From Peribacillus frigoritolerans (lineage in GTDB: Bacteria > Bacillota > Bacilli > Bacillales > DSM-1321), in NCBI RefSeq assembly GCF_030676415.1, contig NZ_JAUUTW010000018.1, positions 1-64,000 of the forward strand: a stretch of DNA of 64,000 nucleotides, written 5' to 3'. Every line of letters starts with the position of its first letter. Positions within the stretch are counted from its first letter, which is position 1. This document shows, piece after piece, positions 1 through 9,354 of the stretch. The translations under genes were made by a program, and so were the position numbers. The notes beneath the pieces are model-generated. The model was not told the DNA's origin. It searched no databases and saw only the letters and a program-made list of their open reading frames with translations.

Positions 1-74
1 CTAAAATGGCTTAACATAGTGGCTCGAAGAGCCCAAATCTCTTAACCTTTGGTCAAAATTTAAAAGGGAATTTC

Positions 75-112
75 AAAAGGGGTTCGGAATTTTTTAATTC
101 CGAACCCCTTTT
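75..112. terminator. Strong palindromic terminator
   Basis: Two 17-base arms pair perfectly around a TTTT loop; the arms begin with A-runs and end with T-runs, so it can work in both directions. It would end a gene lying left of the window and also insulate the IclR gene that converges on it. A second hairpin follows at once. Confidence 0.85.
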
Positions 113-124
113 GTCTACAAACTG

Positions 125-153
125 AGAAGATGAAATGATTCATCTTCTTTTTT
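125..153 (+). terminator. Second hairpin terminator in tandem
   Basis: The arms AGAAGATGAA and TTCATCTTCT pair around a 4-base loop and are followed by a T-run. With the hairpin just upstream it forms a double terminator for rightward transcription from outside the window, ahead of the end of the converging IclR gene. Confidence 0.7.
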
Positions 154-186
154 GGCTTATCCGATAATCCTCCATTGCTCTCTTAT

Positions 187-933
187 TCATGTTCCCCTAT
201 ACCCCAATTTTGTAGAAACCCGATTACCAGTTTCCATTACATTCTTAATGAGGAAATCAAGTCTTTCATCTGTCAGGTTAAAACTGACAAAACCAATGCT
301 CACCGCCCCGTGAACTTCCCCAAAATGGTTCAATATCGGCACGGCAACAGAACATGTTCCCTCTGTTCTTTCACTGTGACTGATTCCATGCCCCTTCATT
401 TTAGTATCCTGCAATATATCCCAAAAAGCTGCTCTTTCTTGAATTGGCAGAAGAGCATCCACGATTTTTTTCGCTTGATCATATGGCATATAGGCGAGCA
501 TTGCTTTATTGGCAGCCCCGATATTCATAGGTACTCGTGAGCCAAGCTGGTCATAAACCCGGATTTGGCTTTTTTCACTGTCGATTCGTTCGATAACGAG
601 TGATTCCATTCCTATTGGCTGGCTTAGATAGACGCTTTCCTCCACTTTGTTCATCAGCCTTTCCAGTTCAGGCCTTATTTGGCTGATATAATCCATTTTG
701 TCATACATACGTAAACCATATTCGAGCCAAATATTCCCCAAACCATATTGTTTGGATTGACCATCCTGTTGGATTAATCCATGCAAGGACATCGCTTTTA
801 ACAAACGATGCATGGAGCTGACAGGAAGATCACATTCTTGAGAAAGTTCCGTAATTGACAGCCAGTTTTCCGATGAATTGGAAACCAGCACCTTTATAAC
901 GTTCATGGCACGGTCGATCGATTGCATAAACAA
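187..933 (-). CDS. IclR-family transcriptional regulator
   Basis: This 248-residue protein has the usual IclR length and layout. An N-terminal winged helix-turn-helix lies at about residues 25-49 (ITELSQECDLPVSSMHRLL). A C-terminal effector-binding domain of about 170 residues follows and ends with the typical SVAVPILNHFG / GAVSIG stretch. The start is preceded by AGGTGG. The gene is divergent from the arginine-type catabolic run beginning at 1085, so it is probably the local regulator of that run. IclR proteins usually sense a small pathway metabolite; the ligand here cannot be told from sequence. Family call is secure; target genes are inferred from position. Confidence 0.92.
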   Translation of the reverse strand: MFMQSIDRAMNVIKVLVSNSSENWLSITELSQECDLPVSSMHRLLKAMSLHGLIQQDGQSKQYGLGNIWLEYGLRMYDKMDYISQIRPELERLMNKVEESVYLSQPIGMESLVIERIDSEKSQIRVYDQLGSRVPMNIGAANKAMLAYMPYDQAKKIVDALLPIQERAAFWDILQDTKMKGHGISHSERTEGTCSVAVPILNHFGEVHGAVSIGFVSFNLTDERLDFLIKNVMETGNRVSTKLGYRGT

Positions 934-1043
934 ACCACCTATCTTTCATTCCAGGTTAAATAAAAAGCTTATTTATTTGAATATTTAAAACATATTGACA
1001 TTATACCAAAACTAATTTTATAATAAAAGAAAAATTCCTATTA

Positions 1044-1070
1044 GCGGAAACGTTTTCCACTATGCGGAAA
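1044..1070. promoter_or_regulatory. Palindrome and repeated GCGGAAA, possible IclR operator or cre site
   Basis: GGAAACGTTTTCC at 1046-1058 is a 13-base palindrome, and GCGGAAA occurs at 1044-1050 and again 20 bases later, running into the ribosome site of the next gene. The site lies between the divergent IclR gene and the first catabolic gene, so an IclR operator is the simplest reading. The core also resembles a CcpA cre site (AAACGTTTTC). Confidence 0.45.
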
Positions 1071-1084
1071 AGGAGGGGGAGGCA

Positions 1085-1966
1085 GTGACATATTGTTCGT
1101 CCATGTACAAACCATTGGAACGTGTTATTGTAAAACATCCGAACGAAGCTTTTATTAGTCAAGAGCATTTAAGCCAAGCATGGCGGAACTTCAACTTTCT
1201 GGAAGAACCAGATTTCAATGAAGCACTGACAGAGTATGGTGACTTTATTTCCATTTTGGAGAAATATGTTCCAAACATCGATTATTTGCCAGCATCTTCG
1301 GTAGTCGGCATTGACTCCTTATATGCGCATGACCCGGTCAAATTCACGAGCCAAGGGGCCATTATTTTAAAGTCCGGGAAAGAATTGAGGCAGCCTGAAG
1401 CTAATGTTTACAAGGAATATTGTATAGAAAAGAACATCCCGATTATTGGGTATTTAACGGGTGATGCGGTCGCGGATGGCGGCGATATCGTTTGGCTTGA
1501 TGATAAGACCCTAGTTGTCGGACATGGTTATCGTACAAACGCTGAAGCCATTCGGCAATTAAAGGAAATGACCGCACATCTTGTGGATGAATTCATCGTA
1601 GTTCAGCTTCCGCATGATCAAGGAGAGGCAGAGTGTCTCCATCTTATGTCCTTCATCAGCATGGTCGACCATGATTTAGCAGTAGTTCATTCCCGCCTTA
1701 TGCCTGTCTTTTTCAGAAAACTGCTTATTGAACGAGGTATTCAGCTTATCGAAGTGCCGGTTGATGAGTACTTGACCTTAGGCTGTAATGTACTTGCCAT
1801 TGCTCCGCGGGTTTGCTTGATATCTTCTGGTAACGCTTACACAAAGCAAAAGCTTCTTGATGCCGGTGCAACAGTTCATGAATATAAAGGAACTGAAATC
1901 AGTTACAAAGGCACTGGAGGTCCAACTTGTTTAACCTGCCCGGTGGTGCGTACAAATATCTATTGA
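1085..1966 (+). CDS. Amidinotransferase/DDAH-fold guanidino hydrolase
   Basis: The protein (293 residues, GTG start after AGGAGGGGG) belongs to the guanidino-group-modifying superfamily that includes arginine deiminase, amidinotransferase and dimethylargininase. Visible signatures are DGGD at 131-134, ECLH with the likely catalytic His at 186, and GGPTCLTCP with the likely nucleophile Cys282. In this fold the Cys attacks the guanidinium carbon, giving citrulline-type or ornithine-type products. It is longer than the classic 253-residue DDAH encoded at 6690 and only distantly similar, so the substrate may be arginine or another guanidino compound. It heads the catabolic run, divergent from the IclR gene. 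Superfamily is sure, exact substrate is not. Confidence 0.8.
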   Translation: MTYCSSMYKPLERVIVKHPNEAFISQEHLSQAWRNFNFLEEPDFNEALTEYGDFISILEKYVPNIDYLPASSVVGIDSLYAHDPVKFTSQGAIILKSGKELRQPEANVYKEYCIEKNIPIIGYLTGDAVADGGDIVWLDDKTLVVGHGYRTNAEAIRQLKEMTAHLVDEFIVVQLPHDQGEAECLHLMSFISMVDHDLAVVHSRLMPVFFRKLLIERGIQLIEVPVDEYLTLGCNVLAIAPRVCLISSGNAYTKQKLLDAGATVHEYKGTEISYKGTGGPTCLTCPVVRTNIY

Positions 1967-2056
1967 ATGAAGCTGGATATAAAACGATCGAGCTTTGAAA
2001 TGTCTGAGTTTCAAAAGCGGGAGGGTGGATTGAGCTGTTTGTCACTGCGGTTTTAA
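1967..2056 (+). pseudogene. Relic of a DDAH 3' end
   Basis: Directly after the stop of the preceding gene, this stretch translates as NEAGYKTIEL and, after a one-base shift at about 2014, as EMSEFQKREGG followed by LSCLSLRF and a stop at 2054-2056. That matches the last 25 or so residues of the intact DDAH at 6690-7451 (GYTVIEVEMSEFQKQDGG, then LSCLSLRF), including the catalytic Cys. It is therefore the tail of a second DDAH copy, otherwise deleted and frameshifted. The intact copy lies 5 kb downstream. Confidence 0.85.
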
Positions 2057-2132
2057 ATAGCAGAAATTTTCGATACATGCTTCTTCCTAACTATTACTCT
2101 TATATTTGATGAAAATCGGAAAGGGGATTTCA

Positions 2133-3749
2133 ATGAGTCAATTATTATGGGGTACTCCAGATACGCTCCGTGCTTTGTTATGTGAACTTGTTAGCTGGGA
2201 AAGCCGTACTCTTACAGCGGGGGAACGCATATTTCCTTATAAGGTGCAAGAGAAATTGAGGGAGCTTGAATATTTTAAAAGGAATCCGGAGGACTTATCG
2301 CTTCACGAAGCTGATTTAGGGAGGAATTTTGTCAATGCCTTTTATAAACATCCCGATAGCAAGGAGACCGTTGTATTAATTAGCCATTTTGATACGGTTC
2401 ATACTGAAGAATACGGTGATCTTGAGACTCTTGCATTTAAACCGGAGGAGCTCACTAAAAAACTTCATGACCGGAAAGATGATCTACCGGAAGAAGCGCG
2501 CATTGATCTTGAATCAGGAAAGTACTTGTTTGGTAGAGGAACGATGGATATGAAAATGGGGCTTGCCCTTCATATGGCTATCGTCGAAAAGGCAAGCATC
2601 GAACAATGGCCGATCAATCTCCTGCTGTTAACGGTTCCTGATGAGGAAGTGAATTCTGCGGGAATGAGGGCTGCAGTTAAAGAACTTGTGACTTTACGTG
2701 ATAAATATGACCTTTCCTATAAAATGTTTTTTAATAGTGAACCGTCCTTTTCACAGAAACCTGGTGATAATAGACATTATATTTATTCTGGAACTTTGGG
2801 GAAAATCATGCCCGCTGCCCTTTTTTATGGGAAAGAAACTCATGTAGGTGAGCCATTAAAGGGTATAACGGCTAACTATATAGCCTCGTTCCTTACGCAG
2901 CTCATGGAGTGGAACACTCTTTTTCTGGAAAGTGATCTTGGCGAGGAAACACCTTTACCAGTATCGCTTCAGCAAAAAGATCTGAAACTACAATATTCAA
3001 CACAGACACCTTATCGGGCAGCCGCGCTTTATAATGTGTTCATTATGAAAAGAACAGCTGCAGAAATAATGGATCTATTCGAGCAGGTTGCAAACGAAGC
3101 AGCGATGAAATGCAATGAATCTTATAAAGAGCTTTGTCTGCGTGAACAAATTGAAGGTGTAGGTGAAGTGCAAGTATTGCGCTACGAAAAGTTACTTTCA
3201 TATGCCGAGGGCAAATTTGGCGGGAGTTTTGTTGCGCAAATAAAGAGTGAAGTTAAAGAAAATATGGATATGGATGAGCGGGAAAAATCAGTGCGGATCG
3301 CGGAAAAATTGATGATACAATGTCAGGAGCTTTCACCCGCCATTGTATTGCTGTTCGCACCGCCATATTATCCAGCCGTCAATACGTCCGATGATCCGCT
3401 TATCATGGAATCTGTGAAATTAATGAAGGAAACTGCCAGTATGCTTGATGAAGAAGTCAGCCAAATTCATTATTTTAATGGCCTTTGCGATTTAAGCTAT
3501 GTTCAATATAGTGATGAGTCTGATGGCTGGACGGCTTTTGAAAAAAATACACCAGTCTGGGGTGATACTTACAGCATTCCTTTTGCTGATATGCAGAAAC
3601 TTCAGGCACCGGTACTTAATGTGGGTCCGTTCGGTAAGGATGCCCACCAGCGTACTGAGCGCCTCCACATCGATAGCGCCTTCGTCCATACGCCCGTTAT
3701 GCTGGAGAAGTTAATAAAGAGTATGTTCAAGTGTTTGGTTGAGAAGTGA
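2133..3749 (+). CDS. RocB-like M20 family peptidase
   Basis: This long M20-type metallopeptidase (538 residues from the chosen ATG) resembles Bacillus RocB, an arginine-utilisation protein of similar length whose exact reaction is poorly defined. Metal-site motifs are visible: SHFDTVH at about 84-90, GRGTMDMKMG at about 134-143 and PDEEVNS at about 169-175. A longer reading from TTG at 2106 is possible, but GGAAAGGGG at 2119-2126 is well placed for the ATG at 2133. It follows the DDAH relic and precedes the YfcC carrier, so it is probably co-transcribed with the arginine-type genes. It may hydrolyse an acylated or peptide-linked arginine derivative; that is inference. Confidence 0.85.
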   Translation: MSQLLWGTPDTLRALLCELVSWESRTLTAGERIFPYKVQEKLRELEYFKRNPEDLSLHEADLGRNFVNAFYKHPDSKETVVLISHFDTVHTEEYGDLETLAFKPEELTKKLHDRKDDLPEEARIDLESGKYLFGRGTMDMKMGLALHMAIVEKASIEQWPINLLLLTVPDEEVNSAGMRAAVKELVTLRDKYDLSYKMFFNSEPSFSQKPGDNRHYIYSGTLGKIMPAALFYGKETHVGEPLKGITANYIASFLTQLMEWNTLFLESDLGEETPLPVSLQQKDLKLQYSTQTPYRAAALYNVFIMKRTAAEIMDLFEQVANEAAMKCNESYKELCLREQIEGVGEVQVLRYEKLLSYAEGKFGGSFVAQIKSEVKENMDMDEREKSVRIAEKLMIQCQELSPAIVLLFAPPYYPAVNTSDDPLIMESVKLMKETASMLDEEVSQIHYFNGLCDLSYVQYSDESDGWTAFEKNTPVWGDTYSIPFADMQKLQAPVLNVGPFGKDAHQRTERLHIDSAFVHTPVMLEKLIKSMFKCLVEK

Positions 3750-3819
3750 TGGAGGGGATTTACCCCTTCCGACAGGAAAACTGGATTAAAAGTATTAAAC
3801 TTTAACTGGGGGTATTCAT

Positions 3820-5274
3820 ATGAATGACCTGCCTAATGGTCAAATCACTTCCGAGCCGCTCAATCAGAATAATAAGCCACTTAACCAACTAACGGAGTTA
3901 CCGGAAAAAGGGATTAATCCTTTTGTTTTAATGTTTATCGTAATTGTGATAGTGACGGTTTTAACCTATATCTTACCCGCAGGCCAATATGAAAGAATTG
4001 AAAAGGATGGCCGAAGTGTAGTCGATCCCACTTCTTTTGAATTCGTTGAATCAACACCAGTGGGATTATTGGAAATGTTCAGCAGTATTCACGCAGGGAT
4101 GATTGAAGGAGCGTCAATTATCTTGTTCGTCTTTTTGTTTGGCGGAGCACTGGGAATCATGCAGGCAACAGGAGCACTGGATTCTTTCATTAAGTTTGTG
4201 GCTGTCCGATTCGGAACAAAAGAGAAATTGCTTATTCCGTTGATGGTATTGATCTTCGCATCATTAGGGACACTGATCGGCTCTGCTGAAGATGCATTAG
4301 TTTATATCGCCATCATTGTTCCGATGACGATTGCATTAGGCTTTGATGCACTTACAGGTTTTGCGATCGTCATCCTTGGAACATTGGCGACTGGGTTCAT
4401 TTCGGGCATTACGAACCCTTTTAATATAGGAGTTGCCCAAAGCATTGCAGAACTGCCCATGTATTCGGGAATGGGATTGAGAATCGCTCTTCTTGCAGTG
4501 TTTTATATCGTTACAGTATTGTACATCTATTTCCATGCAATGAAGGTGAAAAGAAACCCTGAACTGGGTGAATATGGGAAGTTCAGGCGTGAAGAGCATG
4601 CATATCTTGATAAAAACTTTAGGATGAGTAAAAGACATAGCGCTGCTTTAATTATTTTATTGGTGAATTTCATCCTATTAGTCTATGGAGTTATTAAATT
4701 AGGATGGTATATAAGTGAAATTGGCGGCTTGTTTTTATTAAGCGGGATCATAATGGGCCTAATTGGAGGCTTAACTCCATCCAGGATGGCTAATGGTTTT
4801 ATTTCAGGAGCAGGCGATATGGTTTCCGGGGCATTGATAATAGGAGTTGCGCAGACAATCTTAGTCATCATTACAAGTGGCGGATTGCTGGATACTATTT
4901 TATATTATGCTGCAGGATTGGTTGAGCAGCTTCCTCCCGCCATAAATGCAATCGGAATGTTCATTGTCCAATTATTCCTTAACTTCATTGTTCCATCCGG
5001 AAGCGGACAAGCAGCATTGACGATGCCGATTATGGCCCCATTAGCGGATTTAATGGGTGTGACAAGACAAACGGCAGTGTTAGCTTTCCAATTAGGGGAT
5101 GGGATTTCGAATATGATATTTCCGACTTCTGGAGTGCTATTGGCTGGACTGGCAGTGGCAGGCATATCATTTACGAAATGGGTAAAATGGGTGTTTCCAT
5201 ATCTTTTGATTCAGGTTGCCGTAGCGATAATCTTTTTGATCATTGCTCAAAGCATACAGTATGGCCCTTTTTAA
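3820..5274 (+). CDS. YfcC-family membrane carrier
   Basis: The 484-residue polytopic membrane protein has about 12 hydrophobic segments and the YfcC/ArcD-like pattern: an N-terminal cytoplasmic tail of about 35 residues, LTYILPAGQYER early, TGFISGITNPFNIGVAQ in the middle and NFIVPSGSGQAALTMPI late. This family is related to the C4-dicarboxylate anaerobic carriers, and members are often found with arginine-catabolic or peptidase genes, where they are thought to move basic amino acids or their products. Here it sits between two M20 enzymes and probably brings in their substrate or exports ornithine/citrulline. The ribosome site is GGGGGT, 8 bases before the ATG. Substrate is unproven. Confidence 0.85.
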   Translation: MNDLPNGQITSEPLNQNNKPLNQLTELPEKGINPFVLMFIVIVIVTVLTYILPAGQYERIEKDGRSVVDPTSFEFVESTPVGLLEMFSSIHAGMIEGASIILFVFLFGGALGIMQATGALDSFIKFVAVRFGTKEKLLIPLMVLIFASLGTLIGSAEDALVYIAIIVPMTIALGFDALTGFAIVILGTLATGFISGITNPFNIGVAQSIAELPMYSGMGLRIALLAVFYIVTVLYIYFHAMKVKRNPELGEYGKFRREEHAYLDKNFRMSKRHSAALIILLVNFILLVYGVIKLGWYISEIGGLFLLSGIIMGLIGGLTPSRMANGFISGAGDMVSGALIIGVAQTILVIITSGGLLDTILYYAAGLVEQLPPAINAIGMFIVQLFLNFIVPSGSGQAALTMPIMAPLADLMGVTRQTAVLAFQLGDGISNMIFPTSGVLLAGLAVAGISFTKWVKWVFPYLLIQVAVAIIFLIIAQSIQYGPF

Positions 5275-5322
5275 AGATCTAAAAAGTCTGAATATTGGCA
5301 CTAAGTGATCGAGGAGGCATTT

Positions 5323-6513
5323 ATGATGAAGACAATACAGGAGACAGTTGTGGATGAAGTGATTTCATGGAGACGTCATTTTCACGAAAATCCGGAGCTC
5401 TCATATCAGGAGCACCAGACTTCTGAATTCATCTATAGGAAATTAAAAACATTTACAGGATTAGAAGTGACGAGACCTACCGAAACGAGCGTTTTAGCGG
5501 TTCTAAAAGGAGCTAAAAAATCTGCCCGAAAATCGAAAACCATCACCTTTCGTGCCGATATTGATGCACTCCCGATTGAGGAAGAAGCAGAAATTGATTA
5601 TAAGTCAAAAAATCCTGGGGTTATGCATGCATGCGGACATGATGCACATGCTGCGATGTTATTAGGTGCTGCTAAAGTTCTCTCTGGGAAAAAAGATGCG
5701 ATTGATGGAGAAATTAGGTTCATTTTCCAACACGCCGAAGAGGTTCTGCCAGGAGGAGCTCAGGAATTGGTGAAAAAAGGGGTCATGGAAGGAGTGGATT
5801 ACGCATTTGCACTGCATGTTACTCCTTATGAACGAACAGGAACCATATGTTTACGGGAAGGGGTATTCTGTGCAGCAGCCGATGATTTTGAAATTAAAAT
5901 TATTGGTCAGGGCGGTCATGCGTCGACTCCGGAATTAACGGTAGATCCGCTAATCATTGGTGCGGAAATTACCACGAATATTCAACATATCGTTTCCAGA
6001 AAAATTTCAGCTCTTAGGACACCTGTGATTTCAGTCACTCAGTTCCATTCCGGAAGTGCGCTCAATGTCATACCTGAATATGCAGAAATTGGCGGTACCA
6101 TTCGTTCCTTAGACTCTGATAGCCGAGTGAAAGCAAGGGAGTATTTAGAGCAAGTCGTTAAGGGGATTTCAGAAGCGCATGGGGCAAAATGTGAAATTAC
6201 TTGGTATTTAGGGTATCCAGCAGTGGTAAATGATAAAGAGGCTGTTGATATTTCAAGAACGGTCATGGAAGGTATTTTTGAAGAAAATAATATCATCCAG
6301 GTTGATGATCCTATGTTTGGAACAGAAGATTTTTCGGCTTTTTCCGAAATCGTTCCATCTTCCATGCAGTTCATAGGTGTCCATAATAAGGAGTTTGGAA
6401 AAGCTTACCCTTTACACCATCCTAAATTTAAAATTGATGAGAAGGCTTTAGGGTATGGTGTAAGGTATTTTGTAGGAATAGCGGATAAATTATGCGGTCA
6501 TCAAAATAATTGA
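5323..6513 (+). CDS. M20D amidohydrolase (N-acyl amino acid hydrolase type)
   Basis: The enzyme (396 residues) has the full M20D signature: FRADIDALPIEEE, then HACGHDAH at about 102-109 for the first metal ligands, HAEE at about 137-140 with the catalytic acid, GGHAST in the dimerisation domain and FGTEDFSAFS near the end. M20D members cleave amide bonds in N-acyl amino acids, hippurate-like compounds or indole conjugates. A GTG at 5305 would extend the protein through its own GAGGAGG ribosome site, so the ATG at 5323 is chosen. It lies 48 bases after the carrier gene, apparently in one operon, and could release an amino acid from an acyl-arginine type conjugate. Confidence 0.9.
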   Translation: MMKTIQETVVDEVISWRRHFHENPELSYQEHQTSEFIYRKLKTFTGLEVTRPTETSVLAVLKGAKKSARKSKTITFRADIDALPIEEEAEIDYKSKNPGVMHACGHDAHAAMLLGAAKVLSGKKDAIDGEIRFIFQHAEEVLPGGAQELVKKGVMEGVDYAFALHVTPYERTGTICLREGVFCAAADDFEIKIIGQGGHASTPELTVDPLIIGAEITTNIQHIVSRKISALRTPVISVTQFHSGSALNVIPEYAEIGGTIRSLDSDSRVKAREYLEQVVKGISEAHGAKCEITWYLGYPAVVNDKEAVDISRTVMEGIFEENNIIQVDDPMFGTEDFSAFSEIVPSSMQFIGVHNKEFGKAYPLHHPKFKIDEKALGYGVRYFVGIADKLCGHQNN

Positions 6514-6689
6514 GAAAGCATTGGGCTGGAAGAGATAACCGTTATAGTTTTTGTCTCTTCTCCCTTTCATGACAATATTTCTATGGTTTCCGCTTCTGGA
6601 ATAATAGAAACTTCATTTAAAGTACGGCAGGTTCAAAATTAATTTCCCACATTTTAAAAAGATAAACTACCTATTTAGGAGGAATATAT

Positions 6690-7451
6690 ATGTTTAACCA
6701 CGCGATTGTAAGAAAGATTGGAAAGAGTTTTGTAAATGGCTTAACAACATCGGATTTAGGAAACCCGGATTATGAAAAAGCGCTTGTGCAACACGAGGCT
6801 TATATAGAAGCATTAAAACGCTGCGGTGTGAACGTGACCGTTCTCGAATCGGATGAAAGATACCCTGATTCTACGTTTGTAGAAGATACTGCCGTGTTGA
6901 CCCCAAAATGTGCGCTTGTAACCAATCCTGGTGCAGATAGCCGGAATGGTGAGATTATCGAAATGAAAGAAGTTTTAAAGGACTTCTATGACACAATCGA
7001 ATATATTCAATCTCCAGGTATGTTAGATGGCGGAGATGTAATGCAAGTTGAAGATCACTTCTATGTTGGCCTTTCAACCAGAACGAATGAAGCAGGTGCT
7101 CTGCAGTTCAAAGATATCATGGGTAAGTATGGTTATGATACGACCATCATTCCCCTTAAGAAATTCTTTCATTTAAAAACGGGTGTCAATTACCTAGGAG
7201 ACAATAATTTATTAGTGGCCGGGGAATTCATTAATCACGAGGCTTTTTCTAGCTTTAATCAAATAACCGTAAAAGAGGAAGAAGAATATTCGGGTAACTG
7301 TGTCAGAATGAACGACTCTGTTATTGTCCCAAAAGGATTTGAGGGTACAAAGAAAAAAATTGAAGATTTGGGATACACAGTGATTGAAGTGGAAATGTCT
7401 GAATTTCAAAAACAAGATGGCGGCCTTAGTTGTCTGTCATTGAGGTTCTAA
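6690..7451 (+). CDS. Dimethylarginine dimethylaminohydrolase (DDAH)
   Basis: The 253-residue protein matches the compact bacterial DDAH type in length and in every visible active-site motif: PDSTFVEDTAV at 59-69, LDGGDV at 112-117, the catalytic His161 in HLKTG and the nucleophile Cys248 in GGLSCLSLRF at the C-terminus. DDAH hydrolyses asymmetric dimethylarginine or monomethylarginine to citrulline plus dimethylamine or methylamine in the cytoplasm. The ribosome site is AGGAGG, 8 bases upstream. A 176-base gap precedes it and may hold its own promoter; the permease follows after 51 bases. The 3' end of a second copy survives at 1967-2056. This is the clearest substrate clue for the locus. Confidence 0.93.
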   Translation: MFNHAIVRKIGKSFVNGLTTSDLGNPDYEKALVQHEAYIEALKRCGVNVTVLESDERYPDSTFVEDTAVLTPKCALVTNPGADSRNGEIIEMKEVLKDFYDTIEYIQSPGMLDGGDVMQVEDHFYVGLSTRTNEAGALQFKDIMGKYGYDTTIIPLKKFFHLKTGVNYLGDNNLLVAGEFINHEAFSSFNQITVKEEEEYSGNCVRMNDSVIVPKGFEGTKKKIEDLGYTVIEVEMSEFQKQDGGLSCLSLRF

Positions 7452-7502
7452 GATGGTTTGGGAGAAGGCATAGGTTAATAGATAAGATAAGGACGTGATT
7501 AT

Positions 7503-8918
7503 ATGGGGTATGGACTGGAGAATAATGATCAGCTGCAACGCTCAATGAAAAGACGCCATTTATTTATGCTTTCACTTGGCGGCGTAATTGGTACAGGCCT
7601 TTTTTTAAATGCAGGCTATACAATCAACCAAGCAGGGGCAGGAGGAGCCCTTATCGGTTATCTAGCCGGCGGTCTTATTTTGTATATGGTCATGGTCTGC
7701 CTTGGCGAGCTAGCGGTTCATATGCCGGTAACAGGTTCATTCCAAAAATATGCTGCCGAATATATTGGGCCTTCCGCTGGTTTCTCTCTAGGATGGATGT
7801 ATTTCGTAGGTTCAGCTGCAACTGCAGGAGTTGAGTTCACGGCAGCAGGAATATTGATGAAACAATGGTTCCCCCATAGTCCTACCTGGATTTGGTGTGC
7901 TGTGTTCATAGTACTTTTATTTACATTGAATGCATTAACGACAAGAGGTTTTGCTGAGGCGGAATATTGGTTCGCTGGAATAAAAATCGTTGCAGTGATT
8001 TTGTTTATCTTGATTGGAATCGCTGGCATCTTTGGTTTTGTCTCTTTATCTGATCGTCCAACCCCATTCTTTGAGAATTTGGCTCCTTCTGGTCTTTTTC
8101 CAGCAGGTGGCATTACAATTATCTTTGTGACAATGATGAATGTAATATTTTCTTATCAAGGCTCAGAACTAATAGGAATAGCGGCTGGGGAAAGTGAAAA
8201 ACCTGAAGAGAACATCCCTAAAGCCATTCGAAACGTACTATTTAGAATCATTGTTTTTTACATTTCGTCCATTATCATCCTTTCCGCCATATTTCCTTCT
8301 TCGGAATTAGGCTTATTGGAAAGTCCTTTTGTGACTCTGATGAAGATAGCGGGGATTCCTTATGCAGCAGGTATCATGAATTTCATTATTTTGACAGCCA
8401 TTCTTTCTGTGGGGAATTCATGTCTTTATGCATCTACACGCTTGCTTTGGTCGATGGCTCACGATGGAATGGCACCTAAGGTGTTTGGTCTATTGTCCAA
8501 AAGGAAAGTGCCATTGAATGCCCTTCTTTTTACGATATGCTTTTCGCTTCTATCGTTATTGACTAGCTTCATTGCTGCTGATACTGTGTTCGTGATTCTA
8601 ATGTCCATAGCGGGTATTTCCGTCACGATTTCATGGATGGGAATTGCTTTATCGCAATATATGTTTAGAAGGAAATTTATAAAAGCGGGTGGTAAAACGG
8701 AAGATTTACAATACATAGTACCATTTTACCCATTTGTCCCGTTGTTTTGTATAGGCTTTTGTTTGCTGATTCTAGTATTCCTTGCCTTTGACCCTACTCA
8801 ACGAGTTGGACTGTTTTATGGGATAGGATTTTTGGTAGCCTGTATATTATTCTATAAATTTAAATTGGCTAAGAAAGTAGAGTCAAACACTAACTTTGAA
8901 AATGAAAAAATATTGTAA
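7503..8918 (+). CDS. Amino acid permease, RocE/RocC-like
   Basis: This 471-residue, 12-segment transporter of the amino acid-polyamine-cation superfamily begins with the typical cytoplasmic lead MKRRHLFMLSLGGVIGTG and TM1 substrate loop GGVIGTGLFL. It is most like the Bacillus arginine/ornithine (RocE, RocC) and GABA permease group. It follows DDAH by 51 bases, so uptake of arginine or methylated arginine at the cytoplasmic membrane is the natural guess. The start used is the ATG at 7503, although the conserved sequence starts about 14 residues later. The C-terminal tail is short and charged. Confidence 0.88.
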   Translation: MGYGLENNDQLQRSMKRRHLFMLSLGGVIGTGLFLNAGYTINQAGAGGALIGYLAGGLILYMVMVCLGELAVHMPVTGSFQKYAAEYIGPSAGFSLGWMYFVGSAATAGVEFTAAGILMKQWFPHSPTWIWCAVFIVLLFTLNALTTRGFAEAEYWFAGIKIVAVILFILIGIAGIFGFVSLSDRPTPFFENLAPSGLFPAGGITIIFVTMMNVIFSYQGSELIGIAAGESEKPEENIPKAIRNVLFRIIVFYISSIIILSAIFPSSELGLLESPFVTLMKIAGIPYAAGIMNFIILTAILSVGNSCLYASTRLLWSMAHDGMAPKVFGLLSKRKVPLNALLFTICFSLLSLLTSFIAADTVFVILMSIAGISVTISWMGIALSQYMFRRKFIKAGGKTEDLQYIVPFYPFVPLFCIGFCLLILVFLAFDPTQRVGLFYGIGFLVACILFYKFKLAKKVESNTNFENEKIL

Positions 8919-8966
8919 TCGAGTTAATATTACTGTTAAATATTAAACCCTTATTAAATTGAAGAA

Positions 8967-9110
8967 ATTTGCGACACTCCTGCCGAATAACTGGCTAGCC
9001 AAGACCCCGGAGACGCTTGCTTTGATGCGGCTTGGAAGACAGTCGGCGGAAAGGGAGCGGATTTCTTCAATCAACTGGAACTTCTTCTAATTTGTCGACA
9101 GTCTGGAGGT
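8967..9110. repeat. Degenerate copy of interspersed GC-rich repeat
   Basis: Blocks GACACTCCTGC, AGACCCCG, GGCGGAAAG and TTTGTCGACAGTCTG occur in the same order as in the much better copy at 22448-22640 (GAGACTCCTGC, AGACCCCG, CGCGGAAAG, TTTGTCTACAGTCTG). The flanking TTGAAGAAAT / ATTTCTTCAA is a terminal inverted repeat of this copy. It is not coding. Such elements are scattered through many Bacillaceae genomes; their mobility is unclear. Confidence 0.6.
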
Positions 9111-9207
9111 ACCATCAATTGAAATGGTCTCATCCCGAACCAGGATTAAGACTAGGTTTTCCCTCATGCTCTTACAACTTAATCGATATCGATTGCCCGT
9201 TCGTATT

Positions 9208-9244
9208 AAGGTTAGCCAGTTTTTACTGGTTGACCTTTTTTATC
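9208..9244 (+). terminator. Hairpin terminator
   Basis: AAGGT..CCAGT pairs with ACTGG..ACCTT around a TTTT loop, and a T-rich run follows. It ends rightward transcription from the permease operon and its trailing repeat, before the SRPBCC gene. Confidence 0.65.
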
Positions 9245-9354
9245 TTGTAGTTGAGGTCACTTGGATAATGATTTACTGAATAGGAAGGAAAATACTGACA
9301 TTATGACGAAATAGAAGGAATATCTTATTACAAAAATAGGAAGGAGGAATTAAC

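Noticed and set aside
9032..9250. Plus-strand frame of 72 codons
   Set aside because: It lies in the degenerate GC-rich repeat and runs through the terminator at 9208; no ribosome site and no protein-like pattern.
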